Below, in pieces: positions 8,635 through 17,961 of a stretch of 22,898 nucleotides of DNA. Under the pieces are notes generated by a model. It made no database searches and was not told the origin of the DNA. It was given only the letters and a program-made list of their open reading frames with translations. Every line of letters begins with the position of its first letter. Position 1 is the stretch's first letter. A program made the position numbers and the translations under genes. Source of the stretch: Brugia malayi (Eukaryota; Nematoda; Chromadorea; Rhabditida; Onchocercidae); contig NW_025062369.1 in assembly GCF_000002995.4 (NCBI RefSeq), positions 1-22,898 of the forward strand, given 5' to 3'.

Positions 8635-11212
8635 CTAAAAAAATTGACATTTGTTTTTGTAATTAGCATTCCAGTATGATTTTCAAATAATTTAGATCAC
8701 AAAAAGATGCTTAATTATCTTGGTGTATAGCTACAACAAAAAATGTAATTGAGATTTTTCTGTTGTATTGTCACTCAGCGATCACGGATGTTTCATAACA
8801 CATTTCAATTTTATTTCAGGCTAATATGTGTGCTCAAAAGTTTGCTAAATTTGCAAACTAACGAAATTTTGTTGGGCAGAGCTTCTTATGTCTTTGTAGT
8901 CCATACATGGTGCTGAAGAATTTTCCGCAGCACTTGCATTGATGATGAGGTTCATGCGTTTGCTTGTGATTGCAAAATGATGATTCATGCTGGAATATTC
9001 GCTCGCAACCGGGCACTCTGCATTCATAGATGAAGGGTTGACCATGTGTTTTCCTATGTGCTACATATTCACTGTAATTTTTTGTTACCATAGTACATCC
9101 GGGATAAAGGCATTCGTAGCTTTGTTCGCCTAAAAAAATCTTATGATATTGGTTTTTGCAGTTATTAATCCATGTGAAAAATAACCATAAAAATGTCAGT
9201 GCATAAAATAATCTTACCATATCTCATTTCAAATTACTTAAATTATAAAAATCTGCTTATTTATCTTCTGATATATTTGAAACAAAACTTTTGGTATTAC
9301 TTTTTACTTTTGATGCTACTTCTAATGGAAAGACCTCATACAACAAATGATTGTGAATTTTCTGTTGTGGCGAAATTAGGTTTAGTTTTCGTCATTCTTT
9401 GTACTCCCGACTTCAAGTAATCGAGTAATGGACAAGTGATTAGTCTGTCGCGATATTAAAACATCAGTTGCTACGATATGCTGACTGCCTGCCACAGGAC
9501 TTTTGTTATATATAAAAGAAACTGAGGTTAGAAAAATGTCGCAGCATTTTCTGAATTGTATATTGCTACACCATGGTCACCGATGTTTTGAAATATATTT
9601 CCACATCCATTATATTTTAAATTGAACGTTTTTAAATATTGTTTTTCAAAAAAAAAGTTTTTTTCGAATTTAAAAAAAAAAATTTGTTATACTAACGAGG
9701 TGGTGTGCCACAGTGCTTGTTGTGTCTTTGTAGTATACTCTTTCTACTAAAGAGTTTGCCGCAGTTTTTGCATTGATGCTTAGGTTGATGTGTATGTATG
9801 TGACAACAAAATGATGATTCATGGTCGAATGTCCGCCCACAACTGGGCACTTTGCATTCATAGATGAAGGGCTGACCGTGAGATTTCTTATGTGTTATAT
9901 ATTCTTTGTAATTTTTTGTGATCACAGTACAGCCGGGATAATGACAAATATACTTTTTGTTATCTGAAAAATCCATGTCAAAAAATGTATTTTTGCAATT
10001 AATAAATCTATTACACCATTTTGTAGTTAAGTAATGTGAAAATCACAAAAATGTCAGTGCCATAAAAAAAAGTATCATATTGCATTTTGAATAACTTAGA
10101 TAGAAAGTTTATTTATCTTCTCACATATATAAAGTAAAAACCATACTTTTAATGTCGCTTCATCAATTTCATGCTGCTGATGAAAATAAAGAACTATAAA
10201 AGATAGAGCGAGAAATCGTTATGTAATTTGTCATTACCTGTTTCTGATCGTTCATTGGTATTTTCCCTGTAGTCGGGGACAATCAAGTGATCCGAGAAGT
10301 GCTTATTGCCCATGTTATTCTGTTCAGCATTTCCGTGTTGATCGGATGTGTCATCTGGGGAAAGAATAAGTTGGTGAAAATAGATCGGAACCGCATTTTG
10401 TTGTGAACCAGGTAAGTGCATATATGTAATAATGTCATCTGTGTCGACATTAAGTGGCGAAGAAGTTCCACTTTGAGTATCTAAATAACTTAGATTTCAA
10501 TATCTTAGGTACTAAGCATTTGTCTATATCATCATCTCACATATTTGAAGTAAAAATTATACTTTTAAGTTACTTCTGGAATTTCGATCGATAATTGTAG
10601 ATTTTTTGTTTTAGTGAGATAGATATGTTTAATTTTATGGATTGGATGAAAGTAAAAATGCAATTTGCCATTACTTGTTTCTGATCCTTCATTTTCCCTG
10701 TAGTCGCGGACAATCAAGTTATCCGAGAAGTGTTTCTTGCCCATGTTATTCTGTTCAGCATTTCCGTGTTGATCGGTTGTGTCATCTGGGGAAAGAGTAA
10801 GTTGGTGAAAATAGATCGGATTAGCATCTCTCCACACATTCCTATTTGAATCTGTATATGAACCAAGTAATGAGCCCAAATTAGTGTGGCCCAACAAACC
10901 ATGGCTGTTTGAAAAGCCAGGATGAGGAGCATTTGTGATCTCGGGTATCGATTCTTTGCTACTTATATCCTCAATTTCACTCAACTGATCGAAATCAATC
11001 AACTGCGAAGGATCGGATGGAAATTCTGAGCCAAACAATGGCTCAAAATTGTTGTAATCAAAGCTGTCTGAGATATCAGAATAAGTATTATTTGTAACAA
11101 TTTTATCAGCAGCACCAAAATTAGGTAGATGGGAAGTTTCATTTTTATTAGAAGCGATGCAAAGCAGAAGATTGAACCAGATGATTGGTGTTATAGATAC
11201 AGTGAAGAACAT
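8363..11212 (-). CDS. Unit 3 gene: signal peptide, acidic region, alternative three-finger C2H2 cassettes
   Basis: Proposed exons: 11212-10675, 10480-10238, then one of 9963-9692 (C), 9129-8858 (B) or 8634-8363 (A). Each choice gives a 350-residue protein. The N-terminal hydrophobic segment (residues 5-20) fits a secretory signal; two N-glycosylation sequons follow, then the acidic stretch at residues 45-91. The zinc-finger cassette forms the last ~90 residues whichever exon is used. Each cassette ends in a stop, so cassettes cannot be chained in one protein. It shares exons 1 and 2 and cassettes B and C with unit 4 almost without change, but cassette A has a different right half. Function is not known; sequence-specific DNA binding is what such fingers usually do. 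Whether the protein is really secreted cannot be decided from DNA. Confidence 0.76.
8685..8740 (-). repeat. Intronic element copy between cassettes B and A, unit 3
   Basis: Contains CATCTTTTTGTGATCTAAAT followed by TATTTG, close to the TTGTGATCTAAGTTATTT of the 61-nt intron. The same copy occurs in all five units. Confidence 0.5.
8810..8815 (-). promoter_or_regulatory. Poly(A) signal AATAAA after cassette B, unit 3
   Basis: AATAAA 43 nt past the stop of an intact cassette; supports its use as a true last exon. Confidence 0.65.
8858..9129 (-). CDS. Unit 3 cassette B: alternative terminal three-finger exon
   Basis: It is 272 nt, acceptor TTTTTTTAG|GC, ends TTT CGT TAG. It begins GEQSYECLYPGC; finger 3 is QCKCCGKFF with HKKLC closing a C2HC site. 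A longer frame continues upstream through the intron to a Met at 9220; I chose the acceptor because it restores the phase and the family start used by all other cassettes. Confidence 0.78.
9231..9290 (-). repeat. Intronic element copy between cassettes C and B, unit 3
   Basis: Contains TTTCAAATATATCAGAAGAT and ATAATTTAAGTAATTTG, a looser version of the element. The unit 5 counterpart at about 18,561-18,615 is closer to the short intron, with GCTTCTTACGATCTAAATT. Confidence 0.45.
9692..9963 (-). CDS. Unit 3 cassette C: alternative terminal three-finger exon
   Basis: It is 272 nt, acceptor TTTTTCAG|AT, ends CCT CGT TAG. Two C-x4-C-x12-H-x3-H fingers and a final C-x2-C-x12-H-x3-C finger. Its 3' flank is unusually rich in A and T runs. 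It has the 'PPR' type end. Confidence 0.78.
10090..10140 (-). repeat. Intronic element copy between exon 2 and cassette C, unit 3
   Basis: Contains TATGTGAGAAGATAAATA and TATCTAAGTTATTC, the same two blocks in the same order, well inside the intron rather than at its acceptor. Confidence 0.5.
10238..10480 (-). CDS. Unit 3 exon 2 (linker exon)
   Basis: It is 243 nt, phase 1 on both sides. Acceptor TTATTTAG|AT lies 194 nt downstream of the exon 1 donor; donor is ACAG|GTAATG. It encodes a polar linker with DTDDIITYMHLPG and IYFHQLILSPDD, ending NERSETG. The intron to cassette C is 274 nt. Confidence 0.78.
10481..10560 (-). repeat. Intronic element copy in intron 1 of unit 3
   Basis: The 3' part of the 194-nt intron carries ATCTAAGTTATTTAG at the acceptor and TACTTCAAATATGTGAGATGA further upstream, matching the unit 2 short intron. 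Copies lie in units 4 and 5 at the same place. Confidence 0.5.
10675..11212 (-). CDS. Unit 3 exon 1 (fused form)
   Basis: It is 538 nt to donor ACAA|GTAATG, phase 1. Residues 1-20 are signal-like, 45-91 acidic (13 Asp/Glu, one Lys) and 100-131 rich in Gly, Ser and Asn. Residues 132-179 duplicate the end of exon 2. The fusion point reads GATGCTAAT|CCGATC, with at most one base of overlap between the parents. Confidence 0.78.
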
Positions 11213-13032
11213 GATGGGACAGAATTTTATGAAATGACAGAAATATTCAAATGAAAGCTTTTTATTTCAATTAAAGATCAAAGGTTCAAACAGTTTTTAA
11301 TCTGCCTGTTGTTTATCGTTTTTTTTTTTTTTTTTCTTTTACATTTTCGTTTTTCTCTCGCCCAACTGGTAGTTTATGAATGCTCTTTTGAATCCGAAAG
11401 GATTACTTAGGAAGGATATTGTTCCATCATTTCAGTAATACGACGTGAGGAATGAGATTCTAATCATTTTCGATTTAATGGGTTCATTTAATAAAGTCGC
11501 ATCCACACACCTATTGATAATATCACTGATGGGAACTTCGTCGGATGGACGCATCACCTGAAATTTGCTAATTATTGCTTTTTGACATATTCCACTGCTA
11601 TTATCAAAAAGAATTTCAACATAAGCGATGTTTGAAAAGATGGGACAATTTTCAAAAGTTTGGTTGACAAAATGGAGTAACATTTGCATAAATGAAATTG
11701 ATGAATAGCTGGGATTAAATGTCATCGTATGGTGAAATATTTAATCAATTGTGCAGTATTAAATAATCCTGTCTGCTTTGTTTAATAAAATATAGTATAT
11801 TGAATGGTTATAATACATCTGAGCGAGTGATAATGAAGAGAAAAATGTTGCAGCTTCTAATGGTGTAAGTATAGGTATCATCCTAAGCCTAACCCTAGGC
11901 TCAAATGCAAATGTCATCCTAATCCTTTTCCATATGATATGATTACATGAAAAATTGCATATTTTATTGGAATAACTGCACATTTGTTGCTCTTTTTGAC
12001 GACAATTTTGATTTTGATGATAAATGTTGGTTTTGTCACCTTCTGTATTAGATATGAAACAGTACCTTTCATATATAGGAAAGTAATATTGTTCTTGTGA
12101 TGATTGTAAATCTTTGATGTTTTTCTACATTCACTTTTCAACGATTAACTTACAAAATTTTTTAGTGTCGGATACCCGGGGAAATTTTTTCATTAAACAT
12201 AATATCTGCCATTTATTTTGAATGTTAAGGTTAGGCTAAATTATAGGTGGAAAATTTTTTCTTATAATTTTCATATATATAGGAAAAAAAACCATTTCTT
12301 TGCTTAAAACCACTTCGTGATGCCAATTTTTGTTATAAATTTTTAGCTTCTCATTTATGATGCTTTTTCATGTTGGTTTTTTGCATAACAAATCGTTTAT
12401 TTCAGTTGTGAACGCATTTTGTACATTTAAATGCTTGCCCCCGAATTTTATTGCCAATTAGTACATTTATGCATTTCTGTGATATTCATGGAATATTAAA
12501 TAAAGATGAAATATTATAAAACACAATGATAAAATAAAATTATAAATTGGCCACCGCATTCTGATGCCTCGAAAACGTCCGATTGTTACGCTCTTTTTTC
12601 ATGCATGCGAAGAATGCTCAGATTTTGTCTCGTTTTCTAGAATGAAAATTTTTAATTTTATAACGCCAAAAAAAAATTATTGCAGTTTGTCGTAGTTTGG
12701 CTTTGTGGATAGAATAATATGCTTTTCCGCATACGTTCCACGAATTAGGAAAATAAAACAATTTGATTAAGAGTGAAAGGATATTTTCAATGTTTGTTGA
12801 TGTTTGTATATTGAAGCGCCATTGTCACCACTGTCAACACATTTTTAAGCAATTGATTCTTAGGTCGTGTGTAGTAGTACTGAGTGCAAAAAAAAATATA
12901 TAGCATCTTAATGAGTGTGTCTAATGAATTTTGTATTGTCACCCAGCGTTCGCGCAAATGTTTCATAATACATTTCACACACATTCTATTTCAGGTTGAC
13001 ATATCTGTTTAAAATTTTGCTAAATTTGGAAA
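11213..13032. other. Spacer between unit 3 and unit 4
   Basis: Same layout, 17 T at 11319-11335, 97-codon frame at 11725-11432. At about 12,480-12,570 it resembles spacers 1/2 and 4/5; from about 12,580 to 12,640 it resembles spacer 2/3 (CTCAGATTTTGTCTCG on the plus strand), so it is a chimera. Confidence 0.6.
11432..11725 (-). CDS. 97-codon open frame upstream of unit 3, doubtful
   Basis: Same protein as the frame before unit 2; ends 219 nt before the unit 3 ATG. It could equally be non-coding promoter or 5' UTR sequence that happens to be open. Confidence 0.25.
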   Translation of the reverse strand: MTFNPSYSSISFMQMLLHFVNQTFENCPIFSNIAYVEILFDNSSGICQKAIISKFQVMRPSDEVPISDIINRCVDATLLNEPIKSKMIRISFLTSYY

Positions 13033-13298
13033 CTAACGGGATTTGCAGCTCTTTTTATGACAATGCAGTCCATTCCTACTGATGAAGAATTTGCCACAGC
13101 CCTCGCACTGAGGACGAGGTTCATGCGTTTGCTTGTGATTGCAAAATGATGATTCATGGTGGAATGCCCGTCCACAACTGGGCACTTTGCATTCATAGAT
13201 GAAAGGTCCATTGTGTGTTTCTTTATGCTTTATATTATCGTTGTAACTTTTCGAGATCACAGCACATCCAGGATAATGGCATTTATAACCTTGTCTAT
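13033..13298 (-). CDS. Unit 4 cassette A: alternative terminal three-finger exon
   Basis: Acceptor TTTTTTTAG|AT, 266 nt, ends TCC CGT TAG. It begins DRQGYKCHYPGC, the left half shared with unit 3, and ends KSCKSR, the right half shared with unit 5. Finger 3 helix region is ISRNGLHC, unlike YRMDVLKS of units 1-3. Confidence 0.77.
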
Positions 13299-15876
13299 CT
13301 AAAAAAATTGACATTTGTTTTTGTAATTAGCATTCCAGTATGATTTTCAAATAATTTAGATCACAAAAAGATGCTTAATTATCTTGGTGTATAGCTACAA
13401 CAAAAAATGTAATTGAGATTTTTCTGTTGTATTGTCACTCAGCGATCACGGATGTTTCATAACACATTTCAATTTTATTTCAGGCTAATATGTGTGCTCA
13501 AAAGTTTGCTAAATTTGCAAACTAACGAAATTTTGTTGGGCAGAGCTTCTTATGTCTTTGTAGTCCATACATGGTGCTGAAGAATTTTCCGCAGCACTTG
13601 CATTGATGATGAGGTTCATGCGTTTGCTTGTGATTGCAAAATGATGATTCATGCTGGAATATTCGCTCGCAACCGGGCACTCTGCATTCATAGATGAAGG
13701 GTTGACCATGTGTTTTCCTATGTGCTACATATTCACTGTAATTTTTTGTTACCATAGTACATCCGGGATAAAGGCATTCGTAGCTTTGTTCGCCTAAAAA
13801 AATCTTATGATATTGGTTTTTGCAGTTATTAATCCATGTGAAAAATAACCATAAAAATGTCAGTGCATAAAATAATCTTACCATATCTCATTTCAAATTA
13901 CTTAAATTATAAAAATCTGCTTATTTATCTTCTGATATATTTGAAACAAAACTTTTGGTATTACTTTTTACTTTTGATGCTACTTCTAATGGAAAGACCT
14001 CATACAACAAATGATTGTGAATTTTCTGTTGTGGCGAAATTAGGTTTAGTTTTCGTCATTCTTTGTACTCCCGACTTCAAGTAATCGAGTAATGGACAAG
14101 TGATTAGTCTGTCGCGATATTAAAACATCAGTTGCTACGATATGCTGACTGCCTGCCACAGGACTTTTGTTATATATAAAAGAAACTGAGGTTAGAAAAA
14201 TGTCGCAGCATTTTCTGAATTGTATATTGCTACACCATGGTCACCGATGTTTTGAAATATATTTCCACATCCATTATATTTTAAATTGAACGTTTTTAAA
14301 TATTGTTTTTCAAAAAAAAAGTTTTTTTCGAATTTAAAAAAAAAAATTTGTTATACTAACGAGGTGGTGTGCCACAGTGCTTGTTGTGTCTTTGTAGTAT
14401 ACTCTTTCTACTAAAGAGTTTGCCGCAGTTTTTGCATTGATGCTTAGGTTGATGTGTATGTATGTGACAACAAAATGATGATTCATGGTCGAATGTCCGC
14501 CCACAACTGGGCACTTTGCATTCATAGATGAAGGGCTGACCGTGAGATTTCTTATGTGTTATATATTCTTTGTAATTTTTTGTGATCACAGTACAGCCGG
14601 GATAATGACAAATATACTTTTTGTTATCTGAAAAATCCATGTCAAAAAATGTATTTTTGCAATTAATAAATCTATTACACCATTTTGTAGTTAAGTAATG
14701 TGAAAATCACAAAAATGTCAGTGCCATAAAAAAAAGTATCATATTGCATTTTGAATAACTTAGATAGAAAGTTTATTTATCTTCTCACATATATAAAGTA
14801 AAAACCATACTTTTAATGTCGCTTCATCAATTTCATGCTGCTGATGAAAATAAAGAACTATAAAAGATAGAGCGAGAAATCGTTATGTAATTTGTCATTA
14901 CCTGTTTCTGATCGTTCATTGGTATTTTCCCTGTAGTCGGGGACAATCAAGTGATCCGAGAAGTGCTTATTGCCCATGTTATTCTGTTCAGCATTTCCGT
15001 GTTGATCGGATGTGTCATCTGGGGAAAGAATAAGTTGGTGAAAATAGATCGGAACCGCATTTTGTTGTGAACCAGGTAAGTGCATATATGTAATAATGTC
15101 ATCTGTGTCGACATTAAGTGGCGAAGAAGTTCCACTTTGAGTATCTAAATAACTTAGATTTCAATATCTTAGGTACTAAGCATTTGTCTATATCATCATC
15201 TCACATATTTGAAGTAAAAATTATACTTTTAAGTTACTTCTGGAATTTCGATCGATAATTGTAGATTTTTTGTTTTAGTGAGATAGATATGTTTAATTTT
15301 ATGGATTGGATGAAAGTAAAAATGCAATTTGCCATTACTTGTTTCTGATCCTTCATTTTCCCTGTAGTCGCGGACAATCAAGTTATCCGAGAAGTGTTTC
15401 TTGCCCATGTTATTCTGTTCAGCATTTCCGTGTTGATCGGTTGTGTCATCTGGGGAAAGAGTAAGTTGGTGAAAATAGATCGGATTAGCATCTCTCCACA
15501 CATTCCTATTTGAATCTGTATATGAACCAAGTAATGAGCCCAAATTAGTGTGGCCCAACAAACCATGGCTGTTTGAAAAGCCAGGATGAGGAGCATTTGT
15601 GATCTCGGGTATCGATTCTTTGCTACTTATATCCTCAATTTCACTCAACTGATCGAAATCAATCAACTGCGAAGGATCGGATGGAAATTCTGAGCCAAAC
15701 AATGGCTCAAAATTGTTGTAATCAAAGCTGTCTGAGATATCAGAATAAGTATTATTTGTAACAATTTTATCAGCAGCACCAAAATTAGGTAGATGGGAAG
15801 TTTCATTTTTATTAGAAGCGATGCAAAGCAGAAGATTGAACCAGATGATTGGTGTTATAGATACAGTGAAGAACAT
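13033..15876 (-). CDS. Unit 4 gene: signal peptide, acidic region, alternative three-finger C2H2 cassettes
   Basis: Proposed exons: 15876-15339, 15144-14902, then one of 14627-14356 (C), 13793-13522 (B) or 13298-13033 (A). Predicted proteins are 350 residues (C or B) and 348 (A). All frames are open and all junctions are phase 1. It is nearly identical to unit 3 at a shift of 4663-4664 nt, apart from poly-T length and the right half of cassette A. Residues 1-20 look like a signal peptide (TPIIWFNLLLCIA then SNKNETS). Two N-glycosylation sequons (NET at 24, NNT at 41) follow. Residues 45-91 hold 13 Asp/Glu and one Lys among Phe and Leu, resembling acidic activation domains. An in-frame TGA 19 codons before the ATG supports this start. 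Confidence 0.75.
13474..13479 (-). promoter_or_regulatory. Poly(A) signal AATAAA after cassette B, unit 4
   Basis: Same position and context as in unit 3. Confidence 0.65.
13522..13793 (-). CDS. Unit 4 cassette B: alternative terminal three-finger exon
   Basis: Acceptor TTTTTTTAG|GC, 272 nt, ends TTT CGT TAG. It begins GEQSYECLYPGC. Three fingers with the same spacing as in the unit 5 B cassette; finger 3 is C2HC (HKKLC). AATAAA lies 43 nt past the stop. Confidence 0.77.
14356..14627 (-). CDS. Unit 4 cassette C: alternative terminal three-finger exon
   Basis: Acceptor TTTTTCAG|AT, 272 nt, ends CCT CGT TAG. Finger 1 starts ICHYPGC and finger 2 ECKVPSC, both C-x4-C-x12-H-x3-H. Finger 3 is QCKNCGKLF, C-x2-C-x12-H-x3-C. 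The 'PPR' C-terminus and finger-3 helix (RKSILQR) are shared only with unit 3. After the stop come poly-T and poly-A-like runs and the variant signal AATATA. Confidence 0.77.
14902..15144 (-). CDS. Unit 4 exon 2 (linker exon)
   Basis: It is 243 nt, phase 1 at both ends, acceptor TTATTTAG|AT and donor ACAG|GTAATG. It encodes TQSGTSSPLNVDTDD onward to NERSETG. Its second half is homologous to the tail of the fused exon 1, so the transcript would carry this module twice in tandem. Confidence 0.77.
15339..15876 (-). CDS. Unit 4 exon 1 (fused form)
   Basis: It is 538 nt, 179 codons plus one base, to the donor ACAA|GTAATG. Residues 1-131 are the exon-1 part found unfused in unit 2, up to VWRDAN. 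Residues 132-179 are a second copy of the 3' part of exon 2 (from PIYFHQL to EGSETS). The join is in frame. Confidence 0.77.
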
Positions 15877-17695
15877 GATGGGACAGAATTTTATGAAATG
15901 ACAGAAATATTCAAATGAAAGCTTTTTATTTCAATTAAAGATCAAAGGTTCAAACAGTTTTTAATCTGCCTGTTGTTTATCGTTTTTTTTTTTTTTTTCT
16001 TTTACATTTTCGTTTTTCTCTCGCCCAACTGGTAGTTTATGAATGCTCTTTTGAATCCGAAAGGATTACTTAGGAAGGATATTGTTCCATCATTTCAGTA
16101 ATACGACGTGAGGAATGAGATTCTAATCATTTTCGATTTAATGGGTTCATTTAATAAAGTCGCATCCACACACCTATTGATAATATCACTGATGGGAACT
16201 TCGTCGGATGGACGCATCACCTGAAATTTGCTAATTATTGCTTTTTGACATATTCCACTGCTATTATCAAAAAGAATTTCAACATAAGCGATGTTTGAAA
16301 AGATGGGACAATTTTCAAAAGTTTGGTTGACAAAATGGAGTAACATTTGCATAAATGAAATTGATGAATAGCTGGGATTAAATGTCATCGTATGGTGAAA
16401 TATTTAATCAATTGTGCAGTATTAAATAATCCTGTCTGCTTTGTTTAATAAAATATAGTATATTGAATGGTTATAATACATCTGAGCGAGTGATAATGAA
16501 GAGAAAAATGTTGCAGCTTCTAATGGTGTAAGTATAGGTATCATCCTAAGCCTAACCCTAGGCTCAAATGCAAATGTCATCCTAATCCTTTTCCATATGA
16601 TATGATTACATGAAAAATTGCATATTTTATTGGAATAACTGCACATTTGTTGCTCTTTTTGACGACAATTTTGATTTTGATGATAAATGTTGGTTTTGTC
16701 ACCTTCTGTATTAGATATGAAACAGTACCTTTCATATATAGGAAAGTAATATTGTTCTTGTGATGATTGTAAATCTTTGATGTTTTTCTACATTCACTTT
16801 TCAACGATTAACTTACAAAATTTTTTAGTGTCGGATACCCGGGGAAATTTTTTCATTAAACATAATATCTGCCATTTATTTTGAATGTTAAGGTTAGGCT
16901 AAATTATAGGTGGAAAATTTTTTCTTATAATTTTCATATATATAGGAAAAAAAACCATTTCTTTGCTTAAAACCACTTCGTGATGCCAATTTTTGTTATA
17001 AATTTTTAGCTTCTCATTTATGATGCTTTTTCATGTTGGTTTTTTGCATAACAAATCGTTTATTTCAGTTGTGAACGCATTTTGTACATTTAAATGCTTG
17101 CCCCCGAATTTTATTGCCAATTAGTACATTTATGCATTTCTGTGATATTCATGGAATATTAAATAAAGATGAAATATTATAAAACACAATGATAAAATAA
17201 AATTATAAATTGGCCACCGCATTCTGATGCCTCGAAAACGTCCGATTGTTACGCTCTTTTCTCATGCATGCGAAGAATGCCCAAATTGTGTCTCATTTTC
17301 TAGAATGAAAATTTTTAATTTTATAACGCCAAAAAAAAATTATTGCAGTTTGTCGTAGTTTGGCTTTGTGGATAGAATAATATGCTTTTCCGCATACGTT
17401 CCACGAATTAGGAAAATAAAACAATTTGATTAAGAGTGAAAGGATATTTTCAATGTTTGTTGATGTTTGTATATTGAAGCGCCATTGTCACCACTGTCAA
17501 CACATTTTTAAGCAATTGATTCTTAGGTCGTGTGTAGTAGTACTGAGTGCAAAAAAAAATATATAGCATCTTAATGAGTGTGTCTAATGAATTTTGTATT
17601 GTCACCCAGCGTTCGCGCAAATGTTTCATAATACATTTCACACACATTCTATTTCAGGTTGACATATCTGTTTAAAATTTTGCTAAATTTGGAAA
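15877..17695. other. Spacer between unit 4 and unit 5
   Basis: Same layout, 16 T at 15983-15998, 97-codon frame at 16388-16095. Apart from tract length and the stretch near 17,255-17,300 it matches the unit 3/4 spacer closely. Confidence 0.6.
16095..16388 (-). CDS. 97-codon open frame upstream of unit 4, doubtful
   Basis: Third identical copy, same distance from the unit 4 ATG. See the entry upstream of unit 2 for what can be seen in it. Confidence 0.25.
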   Translation of the reverse strand: MTFNPSYSSISFMQMLLHFVNQTFENCPIFSNIAYVEILFDNSSGICQKAIISKFQVMRPSDEVPISDIINRCVDATLLNEPIKSKMIRISFLTSYY

Positions 17696-17961
17696 CTAAC
17701 GGGATTTGCAGCTCTTTTTATGACAATGCAGTCCATTCCTACTGATGAAGAATTTGCCACAGCCCTCGCACTGAGGACGAGGTTCATGCGTTTGCTTGTG
17801 ATTGCAAAATGATGATTCATGGTGGAATGCCCGTCCACAACTGGGCACTTTGCATTCATAGATGAAAGGTCCATTGTGTGTTTCTTTATGCTTTATATTA
17901 TCGTTGTAACTTTTCGAGATCACAGCACATCCAGGATAAAGGCATTCATAACCTTGTTTAT
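17696..17961 (-). CDS. Unit 5 cassette A: alternative terminal three-finger exon
   Basis: It is 266 nt from acceptor TTTTTTTAG|AT to TCC CGT TAG. It begins DKQGYECLYPGC (with the G donated by exon 2) and ends KSCKSR. There are three fingers: two C-x4-C-x12-H-x3-H and one C-x2-C-x12-H-x3-C. It combines the DKQGYECLYPGC left half of units 1 and 2 with the CKSR right half of unit 4. It is the last cassette before the spacer to unit 4. Confidence 0.77.

Noticed and set aside
8845..9045. Minus-strand frames starting MVNPSSMNAECPV and similar (also 560-808, 13509-13709, 18172-18372, 9670-9861 and others)
   Set aside because: They overlap the zinc-finger cassettes in another frame and contain no finger spacing; they are shadows of the cassettes.
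9193..9420. Plus-strand frame of 75 codons, repeated at 13857-14084, rich in Leu and Tyr
   Set aside because: Lies in the intron between cassettes C and B on the opposite strand; hydrophobic content follows from AT-rich sequence, and units 1, 2 and 5 lack it.
10565..10674. Continuation of the fused exon 1 frame past its donor (ending LSIEIPEVT), which would give a 215-residue protein without fingers
   Set aside because: A phase-matched donor, acceptor and exon 2 follow. The tail is AT-rich and Lys/Ile-rich and looks like intron. An intron-retained short isoform is possible but not supported here.
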